In this document: positions 8,883 through 16,659 of the stretch, one piece after another
Position numbering within the stretch: the stretch's first letter is position 1
Layout: each line of letters starts with the position of its first letter
Assembly (NCBI RefSeq): GCF_937997465.1
Contig: NZ_CALKTQ010000267.1
Coordinates: forward strand, 1 to 18,920
Source: an uncultured Campylobacter sp.
GTDB lineage: Bacteria > Campylobacterota > Campylobacteria > Campylobacterales > Campylobacteraceae
Direction: 5' to 3'
DNA length: 18,920 nt
Notes under the pieces: generated by a model
What the model saw: only the letters and a program-made list of their open reading frames with translations
What the model was told of the DNA's origin: nothing
The model's database searches: none
Made by a program: the position numbers and the translations under genes

Positions 8883-8900
8883 GTTTGTCGTTTGCTACTA

Positions 8901-8917
8901 TTAGTACGTAGTACTAA
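8901..8917. repeat. Perfect short palindrome 2 upstream of slp2
   Basis: TTAGTAC-GTA-GTACTAA is a perfect seven-base inverted repeat around a three-base spacer. It ends 11 bases before the AAGGAG ribosome site of slp2. Its centre is 34 bases from that of palindrome 1, and both have the same spacer length but different arm sequences. Confidence 0.65.
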
Positions 8918-8939
8918 AATTCACTTCTAAGGAGCCAAT

Positions 8940-11645
8940 ATGGCAGTAACGCAAGCACAAGTCGCCCAGCTTTATGTGGCATTGTTTAACAGAGCGCCGG
9001 AGGGAGCCGGATTAAACGCGTGGGTAAGCGCCGGAGCCGCTAAAACCCAAGCGCAAATAGCCGACGATATGCTCAAAGCGCCGGCCGTACAGTCGTATTT
9101 TAACGGCAGTATAGATACCGATAAAGGCTATATCGAAAATATCTATAAAAACATCCTCGGCAAGGACTACTCGCAAGATCCGGCAGGCATAGATGCGTGG
9201 GTAAGGCATCTACAAGCCGGCCATACCAGAGGCGAGACACTAACGAAGCTTTTCGAGGTAGCGGCATCGGCGGAGGCTAAGGCGGCCGATCCTAGGGCTG
9301 CTAAAATTTTCGAAAATAAATCCGCAGTCGCGGCCTATATGGCGGAAAAAATAGGCGATATCGGCAAAGACGGTAGCGGAAATTTCGACTATGCGCCGTT
9401 TCAGGAGATTATCAGGACGACGAACGAGTCAAATTTAGAAGCGCAAAAAGCCAAAATAGACGAGCTAGCCAGCAAAGGCGTCGAAAAGAGCCTAACCGAC
9501 GGCCTGGACAACATAGCAGGCACCGCGGGCAACGACGTATTTAACGGCGTTTACTACGCAGGCAACGGCACGCAAAAGTCTACTTTGTCGCCGCTTGATA
9601 AAATCGACGGCGGCGCCGGCAAAGACACGCTAAATTTGACCGTGTTTAAAAACGACGCTCCGCAAAATTTAACTACGACCGAGCTCCAAAATATCTTTAA
9701 AGGCGTAAGCAACGTCGAAAATCTAAATTTGATCTCGGAGACTGGGTTTGACGCCGCCGGAGTCAAATTTAACTTCGGGCTGGAAAATTTAAACATCTCT
9801 ACCATAGGCGACGTGAGCGTATCCGAGACCGACGCGACGAACAAAGTCTCCATAAACACCACAGGCAAAGTTTCGCTAAACGCAAAAAACGCCCAAGATA
9901 TCGATATCTCGGCAAAATCGGACGTAACCTTGATCGCGCAGGACGCTAAAACCGTAAACGTAAACAGCGAAGGCAAGGCAAATATCGCCGCAACCGCCGC
10001 TCAGACGTTAAATTTGAAAGCCAACGGCGAAACCGAAGTCGCAACGAGCGCAAAGACCGTAAATATCGATCTAAAAAACAAAACCAACGCTCTTAAAAAC
10101 TTCACGACCCAAGCCGCCGATTTAACGCTTGCAAATTTAAAGATAAACGATACCTCCGGAAATAACGTGCTCATCGCATACGGCGCCAAAAAGATCAGCG
10201 TGACGGACGTTGATTTTGGCGCCAACTCCATCCGAACCGACGAACGGGACGTGGATTTTACGATGTCTTACGCGGACGAAGGCCTAGCTAAACTATCTTC
10301 AAGTGCGGCCGATAAAGTAAAAACGTTAAATTTACACGCTAAAGCGGGTAAAAAAGGCCAGCTAGATCTAGGCAACATCGCGTCGCTAACCAAGGTCGCG
10401 GTAGACGGCGGCATGAGAGAATTTGCTATGGACTTGTCGGCTCAAACAAATCTTACGAATTTTGACTCTAGCGCTTACGAGGGCAATCTCTCGAACCTAA
10501 AACTCAAAAACGTCCAAAACGCCACCGCAAAACTAGGCGGCGGGGATGATTTCGTAGAGATAGATAGCGCGGCAAACGTCCATAGTATCGACGGCGGCGC
10601 GGGCGAAGACACCATGGTCGTAATCTCTGCCGTAGCAACCGCGGCGACGAACAAGCTTTCTCTTTTAAATTTTGAAAATTTAAAGATAACCGATGCCTTA
10701 AGCGGAGCCGTAGATATGACTAAGTGGGCAAATCTGAGCTCCGTAACGCTAGCCGGCGGAGCGGGAGCGGGAGCAAAGATAGATAATCTAGCGAACAACT
10801 CTACGATAGTCGTCGAAAACGCCGCGATCGCAAACGACATAGCCGTAAATATCAAAGACGCGGCGAGCGGCGCAGACGATACGCTAATCTTAAAGATAAA
10901 TCCTAAAGCAAATACGGCAGGCCTGGACAATACCGGAAATTTCGTCATAGACGGCATAGAAAACGTCCGCATCGCCTCAAACGCCGACACGGCAAAAACC
11001 GCCGCGGCCAAAAACGTAATAAACCTAAACGCCAGCGACGCGACTAAATGCGCACTATCGGGCGTCTACGTGAGCGGCGACGGCAATACCGAACTAAAAC
11101 TAGGCGCGAATATCGTAAAAATAAAAGGCGTTGACGCAAGCTCGCTAACGGGCAAATTTACCTTTGACGCGGGGAATCACGTCGAAAGAGGCGGCGTCGT
11201 AAAAGGCGGTAGCGGAGATGATACGCTAAGCTTCGGCTCGGTGGCGGGCCTCAAAATAACGGGCGGAGCGGGCAACGACGTCTTTAAGGTCGGCAAGCTA
11301 GGAGCGGAGGCAAATTCGCCTTTTGGCACGGACAAGCTAAGCTCCATAACGGACTTTAGCAAAGGCGACAAGCTATACACCGGAGGCGCCGCCGCGGAGG
11401 CGAATTCTATCGCCAAATACGACTCGGACGCATCGCTAGACTTCGCCAACAACTTACGCGAAGCCGAAAAGGCGGCCGCTCAGCACGCGTCAAAGAGTGC
11501 GTATTTCACCTATCAGTCAAATACCTACATCGTTACGTCCGACGGCGTGCAAGGCGTAGGACAGGACGACTACGTGACCAAGCTAGCCGGCACGGTAGAT
11601 CTAAGCGGCGCGAGAGTAGATAGCGATCACAATATCGTCTTATAG
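8940..11645 (+). CDS. S-layer-RTX protein slp2
   Basis: A 901-residue acidic, Asn/Ala/Lys/Asp-rich protein without signal peptide. It begins with two DUF4214-type units (residues about 5-45 and 65-105), continues to residue ~170 with a part shared by all three paralogues, then has a long beta-solenoid-like middle. RTX-like repeats include IDGGAGKDTL (~222), GGGDDFVEI, IDGGAGEDTM and, near residues 760-780, KGGSGDDTL then TGGAGNDVF. The C-terminus ends NIVL, similar to the hydrophobic tails used as secretion signals by PrtD-type exporters. AAGGAG at 8929-8934 supports the ATG. It matches slp3 along its whole length, so the two look like a tandem duplication. Codons are richer in GCC, GCG and GGC than in slp1 or slp3, and there is one cysteine, unusual for S-layer proteins. 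Function by family; role as an alternative surface antigen is inferred. Confidence 0.9.
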   Translation: MAVTQAQVAQLYVALFNRAPEGAGLNAWVSAGAAKTQAQIADDMLKAPAVQSYFNGSIDTDKGYIENIYKNILGKDYSQDPAGIDAWVRHLQAGHTRGETLTKLFEVAASAEAKAADPRAAKIFENKSAVAAYMAEKIGDIGKDGSGNFDYAPFQEIIRTTNESNLEAQKAKIDELASKGVEKSLTDGLDNIAGTAGNDVFNGVYYAGNGTQKSTLSPLDKIDGGAGKDTLNLTVFKNDAPQNLTTTELQNIFKGVSNVENLNLISETGFDAAGVKFNFGLENLNISTIGDVSVSETDATNKVSINTTGKVSLNAKNAQDIDISAKSDVTLIAQDAKTVNVNSEGKANIAATAAQTLNLKANGETEVATSAKTVNIDLKNKTNALKNFTTQAADLTLANLKINDTSGNNVLIAYGAKKISVTDVDFGANSIRTDERDVDFTMSYADEGLAKLSSSAADKVKTLNLHAKAGKKGQLDLGNIASLTKVAVDGGMREFAMDLSAQTNLTNFDSSAYEGNLSNLKLKNVQNATAKLGGGDDFVEIDSAANVHSIDGGAGEDTMVVISAVATAATNKLSLLNFENLKITDALSGAVDMTKWANLSSVTLAGGAGAGAKIDNLANNSTIVVENAAIANDIAVNIKDAASGADDTLILKINPKANTAGLDNTGNFVIDGIENVRIASNADTAKTAAAKNVINLNASDATKCALSGVYVSGDGNTELKLGANIVKIKGVDASSLTGKFTFDAGNHVERGGVVKGGSGDDTLSFGSVAGLKITGGAGNDVFKVGKLGAEANSPFGTDKLSSITDFSKGDKLYTGGAAAEANSIAKYDSDASLDFANNLREAEKAAAQHASKSAYFTYQSNTYIVTSDGVQGVGQDDYVTKLAGTVDLSGARVDSDHNIVL

Positions 11646-11675
11646 TTTCGCCTAAATTCATTTTTACCCTTCACA

Positions 11676-11706
11676 GCGGTAGGCCGACACAGTGCGGTTC
11701 TGCCGC
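11676..11706 (+). terminator. Possible weak hairpin after slp2
   Basis: GCGGTAG (11676-11682) can pair with CTGCCGC (11700-11706), with one G-T pair and a 17-base loop. No run of T follows, so it is a poor intrinsic terminator and transcripts of slp2 may continue toward slp3. Confidence 0.28.
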
Positions 11707-11729
11707 CTAAATTTTCATTATTTTTATCT

Positions 11730-11765
11730 ACGATTTATCGACAATCAGGAATTTAATGCTATAAT
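11730..11765 (+). promoter_or_regulatory. Strong sigma70-type promoter of slp3
   Basis: TTTAATGCTATAATCGCC contains TATAAT at 11760-11765 preceded by TGC, with T-rich runs upstream and no -35 box. The start would be near 11772, giving a leader of about 40 bases that carries AAAGGAGG (11799-11806), six bases before the ATG. Both elements are near consensus and suggest high expression. Confidence 0.78.
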
Positions 11766-11812
11766 CGCCACGGAATTAAACAAAATCCCAATTTACCCAA
11801 AGGAGGCCTTTT

Positions 11813-14566
11813 ATGGCAGTAACAAAAGCACAAGTAGCCCAACTTTATGTGGCATTATTTAACAGAGCACCCGAAGGCGCTGGTTTAAACGCATGGGTTT
11901 CGGCAGGCGTTTTTAGAGATCAGGCGCAAACCGCAGACGCTATGCTACAAAGCCCTGCTATCGCAGCATATTTTAACGGCAGAATAGATACAAACAGAGG
12001 ATACGTAGAAAATATCTATAAAAATATCCTAGGCAAAGACTACTCTCAAGATCCAGACGGCATCAACGCTTGGGTACGCCACCTAGAGCTAGGACACACA
12101 AGAGGCGAGACTCTAGTTACTCTTTTCCAAGTAGCAAGATCGCCTGAGGCTATCGCGGCAGACCCTACGGCAGCGGCGGTATTTGCAAACAAAACCGCTA
12201 TCGCGGCATATATGGCTGAAAAGATAACCGACATAGAAAGCGACGGATCGGGCAACTTTAACTATGCTCCGTTCCAACAGATTATCGAGACCACAAACAG
12301 CACCAACCTAGAGGAGCAAAAAGCTAAAATAGATCAACTAGCCGCAGAAGCCGCAGCCGGAAGCAAGACTTTCACTACCGGTCTAGATAATTTCCTAGGC
12401 ACCGAAGGCGACGATACGTTTAACGGTATCTACTACGTAGGCAACGGCGATAAGACATCTACTCTATCATCTCTGGATACTCTTGATGCTAGAGGCGGTA
12501 AAGATACATTAAATCTAACTATACTAAAAAACGGCGCGGCCACCACCTTTACTATGGACGATATAGATGTCGCCATGAGAGGCGTGACTAATATCGAAAA
12601 TTTAAACATCAAATCAGAGGTCGCATTTACTACAACCACATTTCCTTTAGACAAGGGCCTAGATAACCTAAGCATTCAAACAGCCGGTGCAGTAACTACG
12701 ACTACCGATACTAAAGAAGTAGTCGCTATAGATACTACCGGAGCACTTAACTTAACTGCAACGGAAGCGACAAAAGAAGTGATAGCAAAATCGTCAGCTG
12801 GTGCAGTAACCGTAAATGCAGCTAAACTAGAAGGCAAGGTATCTATCGACGCAGGCGCAGGCGCAAACCTAACGGCAGCCAAAGCCCAAGAAGTCGTCAT
12901 AAAAGCCAAAGGCAACACAACTATAGCAGATGCCTCAAAAGCTACCAAGGTAACCGTAAATCTAAACGATAAAGCCAATACGCTGACAATAACAAGCCCA
13001 CTAGCCGAAGCTACAGAGGTAACTCTATCTAGCCTAAAGCTAACAGCCGCTACAGCCGTAGCTAAAGCTACTAAAATAAGCGTAACCGATGTTGATTTTG
13101 CTACATTTAATATCTCTACCGATGTAGAAAACGTTGATTTTAGTATGAACTATAAATTTAAAGAAGGTAGCACCGACGCTGAATTAACGGCAGCCCTAGC
13201 AGCAGCTAACGCAACAAATCTAACCCTACACGCAAAAGCCGATAAAAAAGCATTCTTTACCTACGGCGGCGCGACTGATAAGCTAGTAAAAGCAGTCATC
13301 GACGGCGACGCTAAAAATTTAACCGCTAATTTTAGCGCACAAACAAAACTTGCAAACATCGACGCAAGCGCATTTACCGGAAATTTTGAAAAATTAACCG
13401 TCAGTAACGTAGCTAACTCGACCGTAAAACTAGGTAGCGGAAACGACGTAGTAGAACTAACGGCAACAACAAACAAGCAAACTATCGACGGCGGAGCCGG
13501 AACGGACCTAGTATCGGTAACTTCAGGTATAGCTAAAAATGGCGCGGGCGATAATGTAACGCTTACCAATTTTGAAGGATTGCAAATATCAAATGCGCTA
13601 GCCGATGACGTAGATATGTCTAAATGGGGAGCGTTTAATAACGTCACTCTAGTTCAAGGCGTAAACGCTGGAGGTAAGCTTCAAAAACTTCTAAACGACT
13701 CCACTATAACTATAGACACGATCACTCAATCAAACGATCTTGTCGTAGGAGTCAAAGACGCTGCCACGGGCACTGCCGATAAGGTAAATTTTGTATTAAA
13801 TCCAAAAGGCACCGCTGCAGGTCTAACGGGCAAATTCGTAGTAGACGACATAGAGAACATAGACATAGCGTCAAATTTAGACAACGCAAAAACAGCCGCA
13901 GCCGTAAACACAATCGAACTAAAAGCTAGCGCCGACAAAGGCACTCTAGCTAACATAGTAGTAAAAGGCGATGCAAACTCAACAATACTAACTCTAGACA
14001 CTAATTTCAAAAAGGTAAAAACCGTAGATGCAAGCACTCTTAAAGGAAAATTTACATTTGACGCTAGTGGTCACCTTGATGAAAAATCAGTAATCAAAGG
14101 CGGAGCGGGAGACGATACGATAACCTTCGGTAGCAAATCAAGCGTAACTGTAACGGGCGGAGCGGGCGACGATACGTTTGTATTAGGAACCGTAGGCGAC
14201 AGCGCAGCATTCCCTGCATCAAAAACGGCTACCATTAAAGATTTCTCTAAAGGCGACAAACTCAAAATAGGCGCAAATTTAGGAGGAACCATTGATCAAA
14301 ATATCGCAAGATACGATTCAACAAAATCGCTAGACTTTGCAAACAACCTATCTAGAGCCCTAGACGTCGCAAAGGCTGCAAGCAACGAACTAGCTTACTT
14401 TACCTACACCGATCCTGATAGCAATGCGACAGACACCTATCTAGTAAGATCAGACGCTACCGCTGGCATAAGCGCTAACGACTATGTAGTAAAACTAAAC
14501 GGCATAGTAGACCTAGCCAATGCTACGCTTGCCGATGCGGGTACAAACCTACAGCTAACCCTCTAA
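11813..14566 (+). CDS. S-layer-RTX protein slp3, likely the major expressed paralogue
   Basis: A 917-residue protein of the same plan as slp2: DUF4214-type N-terminal units (LYVALFNRAPEGAGLNAW; IYKNILGKDYSQDPDGINAW), a beta-rich central part, RTX-like repeats (LGSGNDVVEL, IDGGAGTDLV, KGGAGDDTITFG, TGGAGDDTFVLG) and a short hydrophobic C-terminal tail (LQLTL). It has no signal peptide and I saw no cysteine, both typical of S-layer proteins exported by type I secretion. Blocks shared with slp2 include KISVTDVDF and the NALA/SALS-type segments around residue 600. The promoter, the AAAGGAGG ribosome site, the strong downstream terminator and a regular codon choice (many CTA, GCA, GTA) all point to high output as a single-gene transcript. 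The cargo relationship with SapDEF is inferred from proximity and family. Confidence 0.91.
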   Translation: MAVTKAQVAQLYVALFNRAPEGAGLNAWVSAGVFRDQAQTADAMLQSPAIAAYFNGRIDTNRGYVENIYKNILGKDYSQDPDGINAWVRHLELGHTRGETLVTLFQVARSPEAIAADPTAAAVFANKTAIAAYMAEKITDIESDGSGNFNYAPFQQIIETTNSTNLEEQKAKIDQLAAEAAAGSKTFTTGLDNFLGTEGDDTFNGIYYVGNGDKTSTLSSLDTLDARGGKDTLNLTILKNGAATTFTMDDIDVAMRGVTNIENLNIKSEVAFTTTTFPLDKGLDNLSIQTAGAVTTTTDTKEVVAIDTTGALNLTATEATKEVIAKSSAGAVTVNAAKLEGKVSIDAGAGANLTAAKAQEVVIKAKGNTTIADASKATKVTVNLNDKANTLTITSPLAEATEVTLSSLKLTAATAVAKATKISVTDVDFATFNISTDVENVDFSMNYKFKEGSTDAELTAALAAANATNLTLHAKADKKAFFTYGGATDKLVKAVIDGDAKNLTANFSAQTKLANIDASAFTGNFEKLTVSNVANSTVKLGSGNDVVELTATTNKQTIDGGAGTDLVSVTSGIAKNGAGDNVTLTNFEGLQISNALADDVDMSKWGAFNNVTLVQGVNAGGKLQKLLNDSTITIDTITQSNDLVVGVKDAATGTADKVNFVLNPKGTAAGLTGKFVVDDIENIDIASNLDNAKTAAAVNTIELKASADKGTLANIVVKGDANSTILTLDTNFKKVKTVDASTLKGKFTFDASGHLDEKSVIKGGAGDDTITFGSKSSVTVTGGAGDDTFVLGTVGDSAAFPASKTATIKDFSKGDKLKIGANLGGTIDQNIARYDSTKSLDFANNLSRALDVAKAASNELAYFTYTDPDSNATDTYLVRSDATAGISANDYVVKLNGIVDLANATLADAGTNLQLTL

Positions 14567-14573
14567 TCTCCGC

Positions 14574-14607
14574 GATAAACCCCGACCTTTCGGGGTTTAT
14601 CCTTTTT
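14574..14607 (+). terminator. Strong intrinsic terminator of slp3
   Basis: GATAAACCCCGA (14574-14585) pairs perfectly with TCGGGGTTTATC (14590-14601) around a CCTT loop and is followed by CTTTTT. It begins eight bases after the slp3 stop codon. Confidence 0.93.
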
Positions 14608-14615
14608 AAACTCTC

Positions 14616-14800
14616 AAATTTCTCTCTTTCAAATTTTGCCGAACGAATCAAATTTAACGACGGACCAAATTTGCGCTCAAATTTAATCCGCCGCACGTAA
14701 ATTTGACGGCAAAAATCTAAATTTCGCCGCATCAAATTTAAAATAATCAAATTTGCACCGGCCGTAAAAGCCCTAAAATTCGTCCTTCTCAATCAAATTT
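14616..14800. repeat. Cluster of ten AAATTT words in the slp3-flagellin gap
   Basis: AAATTT starts at 14616, 14631, 14650, 14667, 14679, 14699, 14719, 14734, 14749 and 14795; eight are preceded by C. The first nine are 12-20 bases apart. I see no convincing gene here: the only open frame runs antisense through the terminator and the repeats. The word is common in this genome, so the cluster may be compositional, or it may be curved or protein-bound DNA upstream of the flagellin promoter. Confidence 0.55.
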
Positions 14801-14831
14801 GAAAAAATCAAAAAAATTTTACCTCTACCCC

Positions 14832-14859
14832 TAAAGTTTTTTTGATTTCGTCCGATATA
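14832..14859 (+). promoter_or_regulatory. Sigma28 (FliA)-type promoter of flagellin gene
   Basis: TAAA at 14832-14835 and CGATAT at 14853-14858, with the usual spacing of about 17 bases between them, match the flagellar sigma28 promoter form (TAAA and CCGATAT) used for flaA-type genes. The ATG is about 48 bases downstream, with AAAGGA at 14895-14900 six bases ahead of it. Confidence 0.8.
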
Positions 14860-14906
14860 GTTTTTGAACGACAAGAAGTCGTAATTAAACTTTAAAAGGA
14901 TTTACA

Positions 14907-16388
14907 ATGAGTTTTCGTATTAACACGAACATCAACGCTCTAAACACACACGCAAACGCAGTCGGTAACAACCGCAACCTTTCTCTTTCTTTGGGTAAAC
15001 TTAGCTCAGGTTTGAGAATCCAAACTGCAGCAGATGACGCTTCTGGTCTTGCTATCGCTGATAGCCTTCGCTCTCAAGCTAGCGCGCTTGGTCAAGCTAT
15101 CGCAAACGGTAACGACGCTATCGGTATCATCCAAGTAGCGGATAAGGCTATGGACGAGCAGCTAAAAATCCTTGATACTATCAAAGTAAAAGCTACTCAA
15201 TCAGCTCAAGACGGTCAAACAACAGATTCTCGTCAAGCGCTACAAGCCGACATCGTTCGCCTAATGGAAGAGCTAGACAACATCGGTAATACAACGTCTT
15301 TCAATGGTCAGCAGCTACTAAACGGAACATTCTCTAACAAAGAGTTCCAAATCGGCGCTTACTCAAACCAAACAGTTAAAGCTTCTATCGGCGCTACTAC
15401 GTCAGATAAGATCGGTCTAACGAGATTTGAGAGCTCTAAGCTACTAACCAAAATGGATGTAGTATCTCTTACTTTCCTAAATGTTGACGGAGTAAACAAT
15501 GTCAAAGTCGCTGCTGCTACCGTTTCAACAGGTCTTGGAAAAGGAATAGGCGCTTTAGCTGAAAACATCAATAAAGTATCTGATAAAACAGGTATCAGAG
15601 CTACTTACGATGTAACTCGCATCATGAGCAAGGCCGTAGAAAAAGCCTCTATCCAAAGCTTTGCTATCAACGGCGTAAAGATCGGTGATTTGGATGTGCA
15701 AGCAAACGATGCCAACGGCGCCCTAGTAAACGCTATCAACAGAGTAAAAGACCAAACCGGCGTTGAAGCTTCTATAAATACAGAAGGCAAGATGGTTCTT
15801 ACTAGCCGCGACGGTCGCGCTATGAGCTTTGCTGGCAAAGATATCGATAAAGTTATCGGCGCGAAAGATAAATCAGGCTTTATAGGTAGACTAAACCTAG
15901 TAAGACTAGACGGCAGAGATATCAAAATGAAAGGCGGCGGAGGCACTAAGCTCTCAGTAGCGTTCTCATCTGACGGCGGCGCACAGCAATCTGTAGCTAT
16001 GAGAGATATTCGCGGACAGATAGATAAAAAACTAGCAACTGCTATGGGCTTCCAAAGAATGAAAGCCGATATAAGCTCTAACCAATCAGCAGGCGTTATG
16101 ACTCTACGCGGCGCAATGGCTGTTATGGATATCGCTGAGTCTGCTCAGAAAACTCTTGATCAGATCCGCTCAGACCTAGGTTCTGTTCAAAATCAGCTTG
16201 TTGCAACTGTAAACAACATCACAGTTACTCAAGTAAACGTAAAATCAGCTGAATCTCAAATCAGAGACGTTGATTTCGCTGCCGAGTCAGCAAACTTCTC
16301 TAAGTTTAACATCCTTGCTCAGTCAGGAAGTTATGCTATGAGCCAAGCTAACTCTGTTCAGCAAAACGTTTTAAGACTACTTCAGTAG
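14907..16388 (+). CDS. flaA: Flagellin (FlaA-like major filament protein)
   Basis: This 493-residue protein builds the flagellar filament and is exported by the flagellar type III apparatus, so it lacks a signal peptide. The N-terminal D0/D1 part (residues 1 to about 170) has SFRINTNINALN, LSSGLRIQTAADDASGLAIA and NTTSFNGQQLLNG. The C-terminal D1/D0 part (about 400-493) has VNQ-type helices ending SQANSVQQNVLRLLQ. The central domain is relatively short compared with the ~570-residue Campylobacter jejuni flagellin. MDEQLKILDTIKVKATQ is the form known from epsilonproteobacteria whose flagellins evade TLR5. A sigma28-type promoter argues for the flaA class; flaB genes usually have a sigma54 promoter. 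A second flagellin gene is not present here. The symbol is by similarity, since this could be the only flagellin gene of the organism. Confidence 0.92.
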   Translation: MSFRINTNINALNTHANAVGNNRNLSLSLGKLSSGLRIQTAADDASGLAIADSLRSQASALGQAIANGNDAIGIIQVADKAMDEQLKILDTIKVKATQSAQDGQTTDSRQALQADIVRLMEELDNIGNTTSFNGQQLLNGTFSNKEFQIGAYSNQTVKASIGATTSDKIGLTRFESSKLLTKMDVVSLTFLNVDGVNNVKVAAATVSTGLGKGIGALAENINKVSDKTGIRATYDVTRIMSKAVEKASIQSFAINGVKIGDLDVQANDANGALVNAINRVKDQTGVEASINTEGKMVLTSRDGRAMSFAGKDIDKVIGAKDKSGFIGRLNLVRLDGRDIKMKGGGGTKLSVAFSSDGGAQQSVAMRDIRGQIDKKLATAMGFQRMKADISSNQSAGVMTLRGAMAVMDIAESAQKTLDQIRSDLGSVQNQLVATVNNITVTQVNVKSAESQIRDVDFAAESANFSKFNILAQSGSYAMSQANSVQQNVLRLLQ

Positions 16389-16397
16389 TTAACACTT

Positions 16398-16419
16398 TAA
16401 GGCCGCTTCGGCGGTCTTA
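16398..16419 (+). terminator. Hairpin after flagellin gene, probable terminator
   Basis: TAAGGCCGC (16398-16406) pairs with GCGGTCTTA (16411-16419) around a TTCG loop with one G-T pair. The stem is stable, but only GATTTC follows, so the T-run is poor. It starts 10 bases after the stop codon. Confidence 0.6.
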
Positions 16420-16475
16420 GATTTCAAAAACCCAAACACCAATAATTAAGACATCTCCAAAAATAATAGTTAATA

Positions 16476-16497
16476 CAGGCGCCAAATTTGACGCCTG
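16476..16497. repeat. Intergenic hairpin CAGGCG/CGCCTG
   Basis: CAGGCG (16476-16481) and CGCCTG (16492-16497) are perfect inverted copies enclosing CCAAATTTGA. It could act as a second-line terminator (CTCTTT follows) in the flagellin-topA gap. Confidence 0.5.
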
Positions 16498-16516
16498 CTC
16501 TTTAGAAGTGAATTTT

Positions 16517-16545
16517 AAAGTCGAGTTTTACCCGCTCGACTTTTT
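16517..16545. terminator. Intrinsic terminator between flagellin gene and topA
   Basis: AAAGTCGAG (16517-16525) pairs perfectly with CTCGACTTT (16535-16543) and runs into TTTTT at 16541-16545. On the opposite strand the stem is flanked by a shorter T stretch, so it could work in both directions. It would insulate topA from flagellin transcription. Confidence 0.75.
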
Positions 16546-16620
16546 GCTTCAAATTTTATCCCATTTTTCCAAGTCAAATTTAAATTCAAACGGTAAATTA
16601 ATGCCATTAATTTAAAATTT

Positions 16621-16630
16621 TTGCTACAAT
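16621..16630 (+). promoter_or_regulatory. Probable topA promoter
   Basis: TTGCTACAAT contains TACAAT (16625-16630) with TGC just before it and A/T-rich runs upstream, close to the Campylobacter -10 form. Transcription would start near 16637, so the in-frame TTG at 16621 lies upstream of the transcript and cannot be the topA start. Confidence 0.6.
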
Positions 16631-16659
16631 TACCGCAAAAAATTAAAAAGGCTATATTA

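Noticed and set aside
9554..11452. Antisense open frames of up to 178 codons within slp2
   Set aside because: They mirror the repetitive Asp/Ala/Gly-rich coding strand and show no recognisable domain or start signals.
14523..14792. Minus-strand 89-codon frame downstream of slp3
   Set aside because: It runs through the slp3 terminator and the AAATTT cluster, has an Arg/Phe-rich composition from that repeat, and resembles no protein I know.
16621..16659. TTG-initiated 13-residue extension of TopA
   Set aside because: It overlaps the TGCTACAAT promoter and lacks homology; the ATG at 16660 has a ribosome site and gives the standard family N-terminus.
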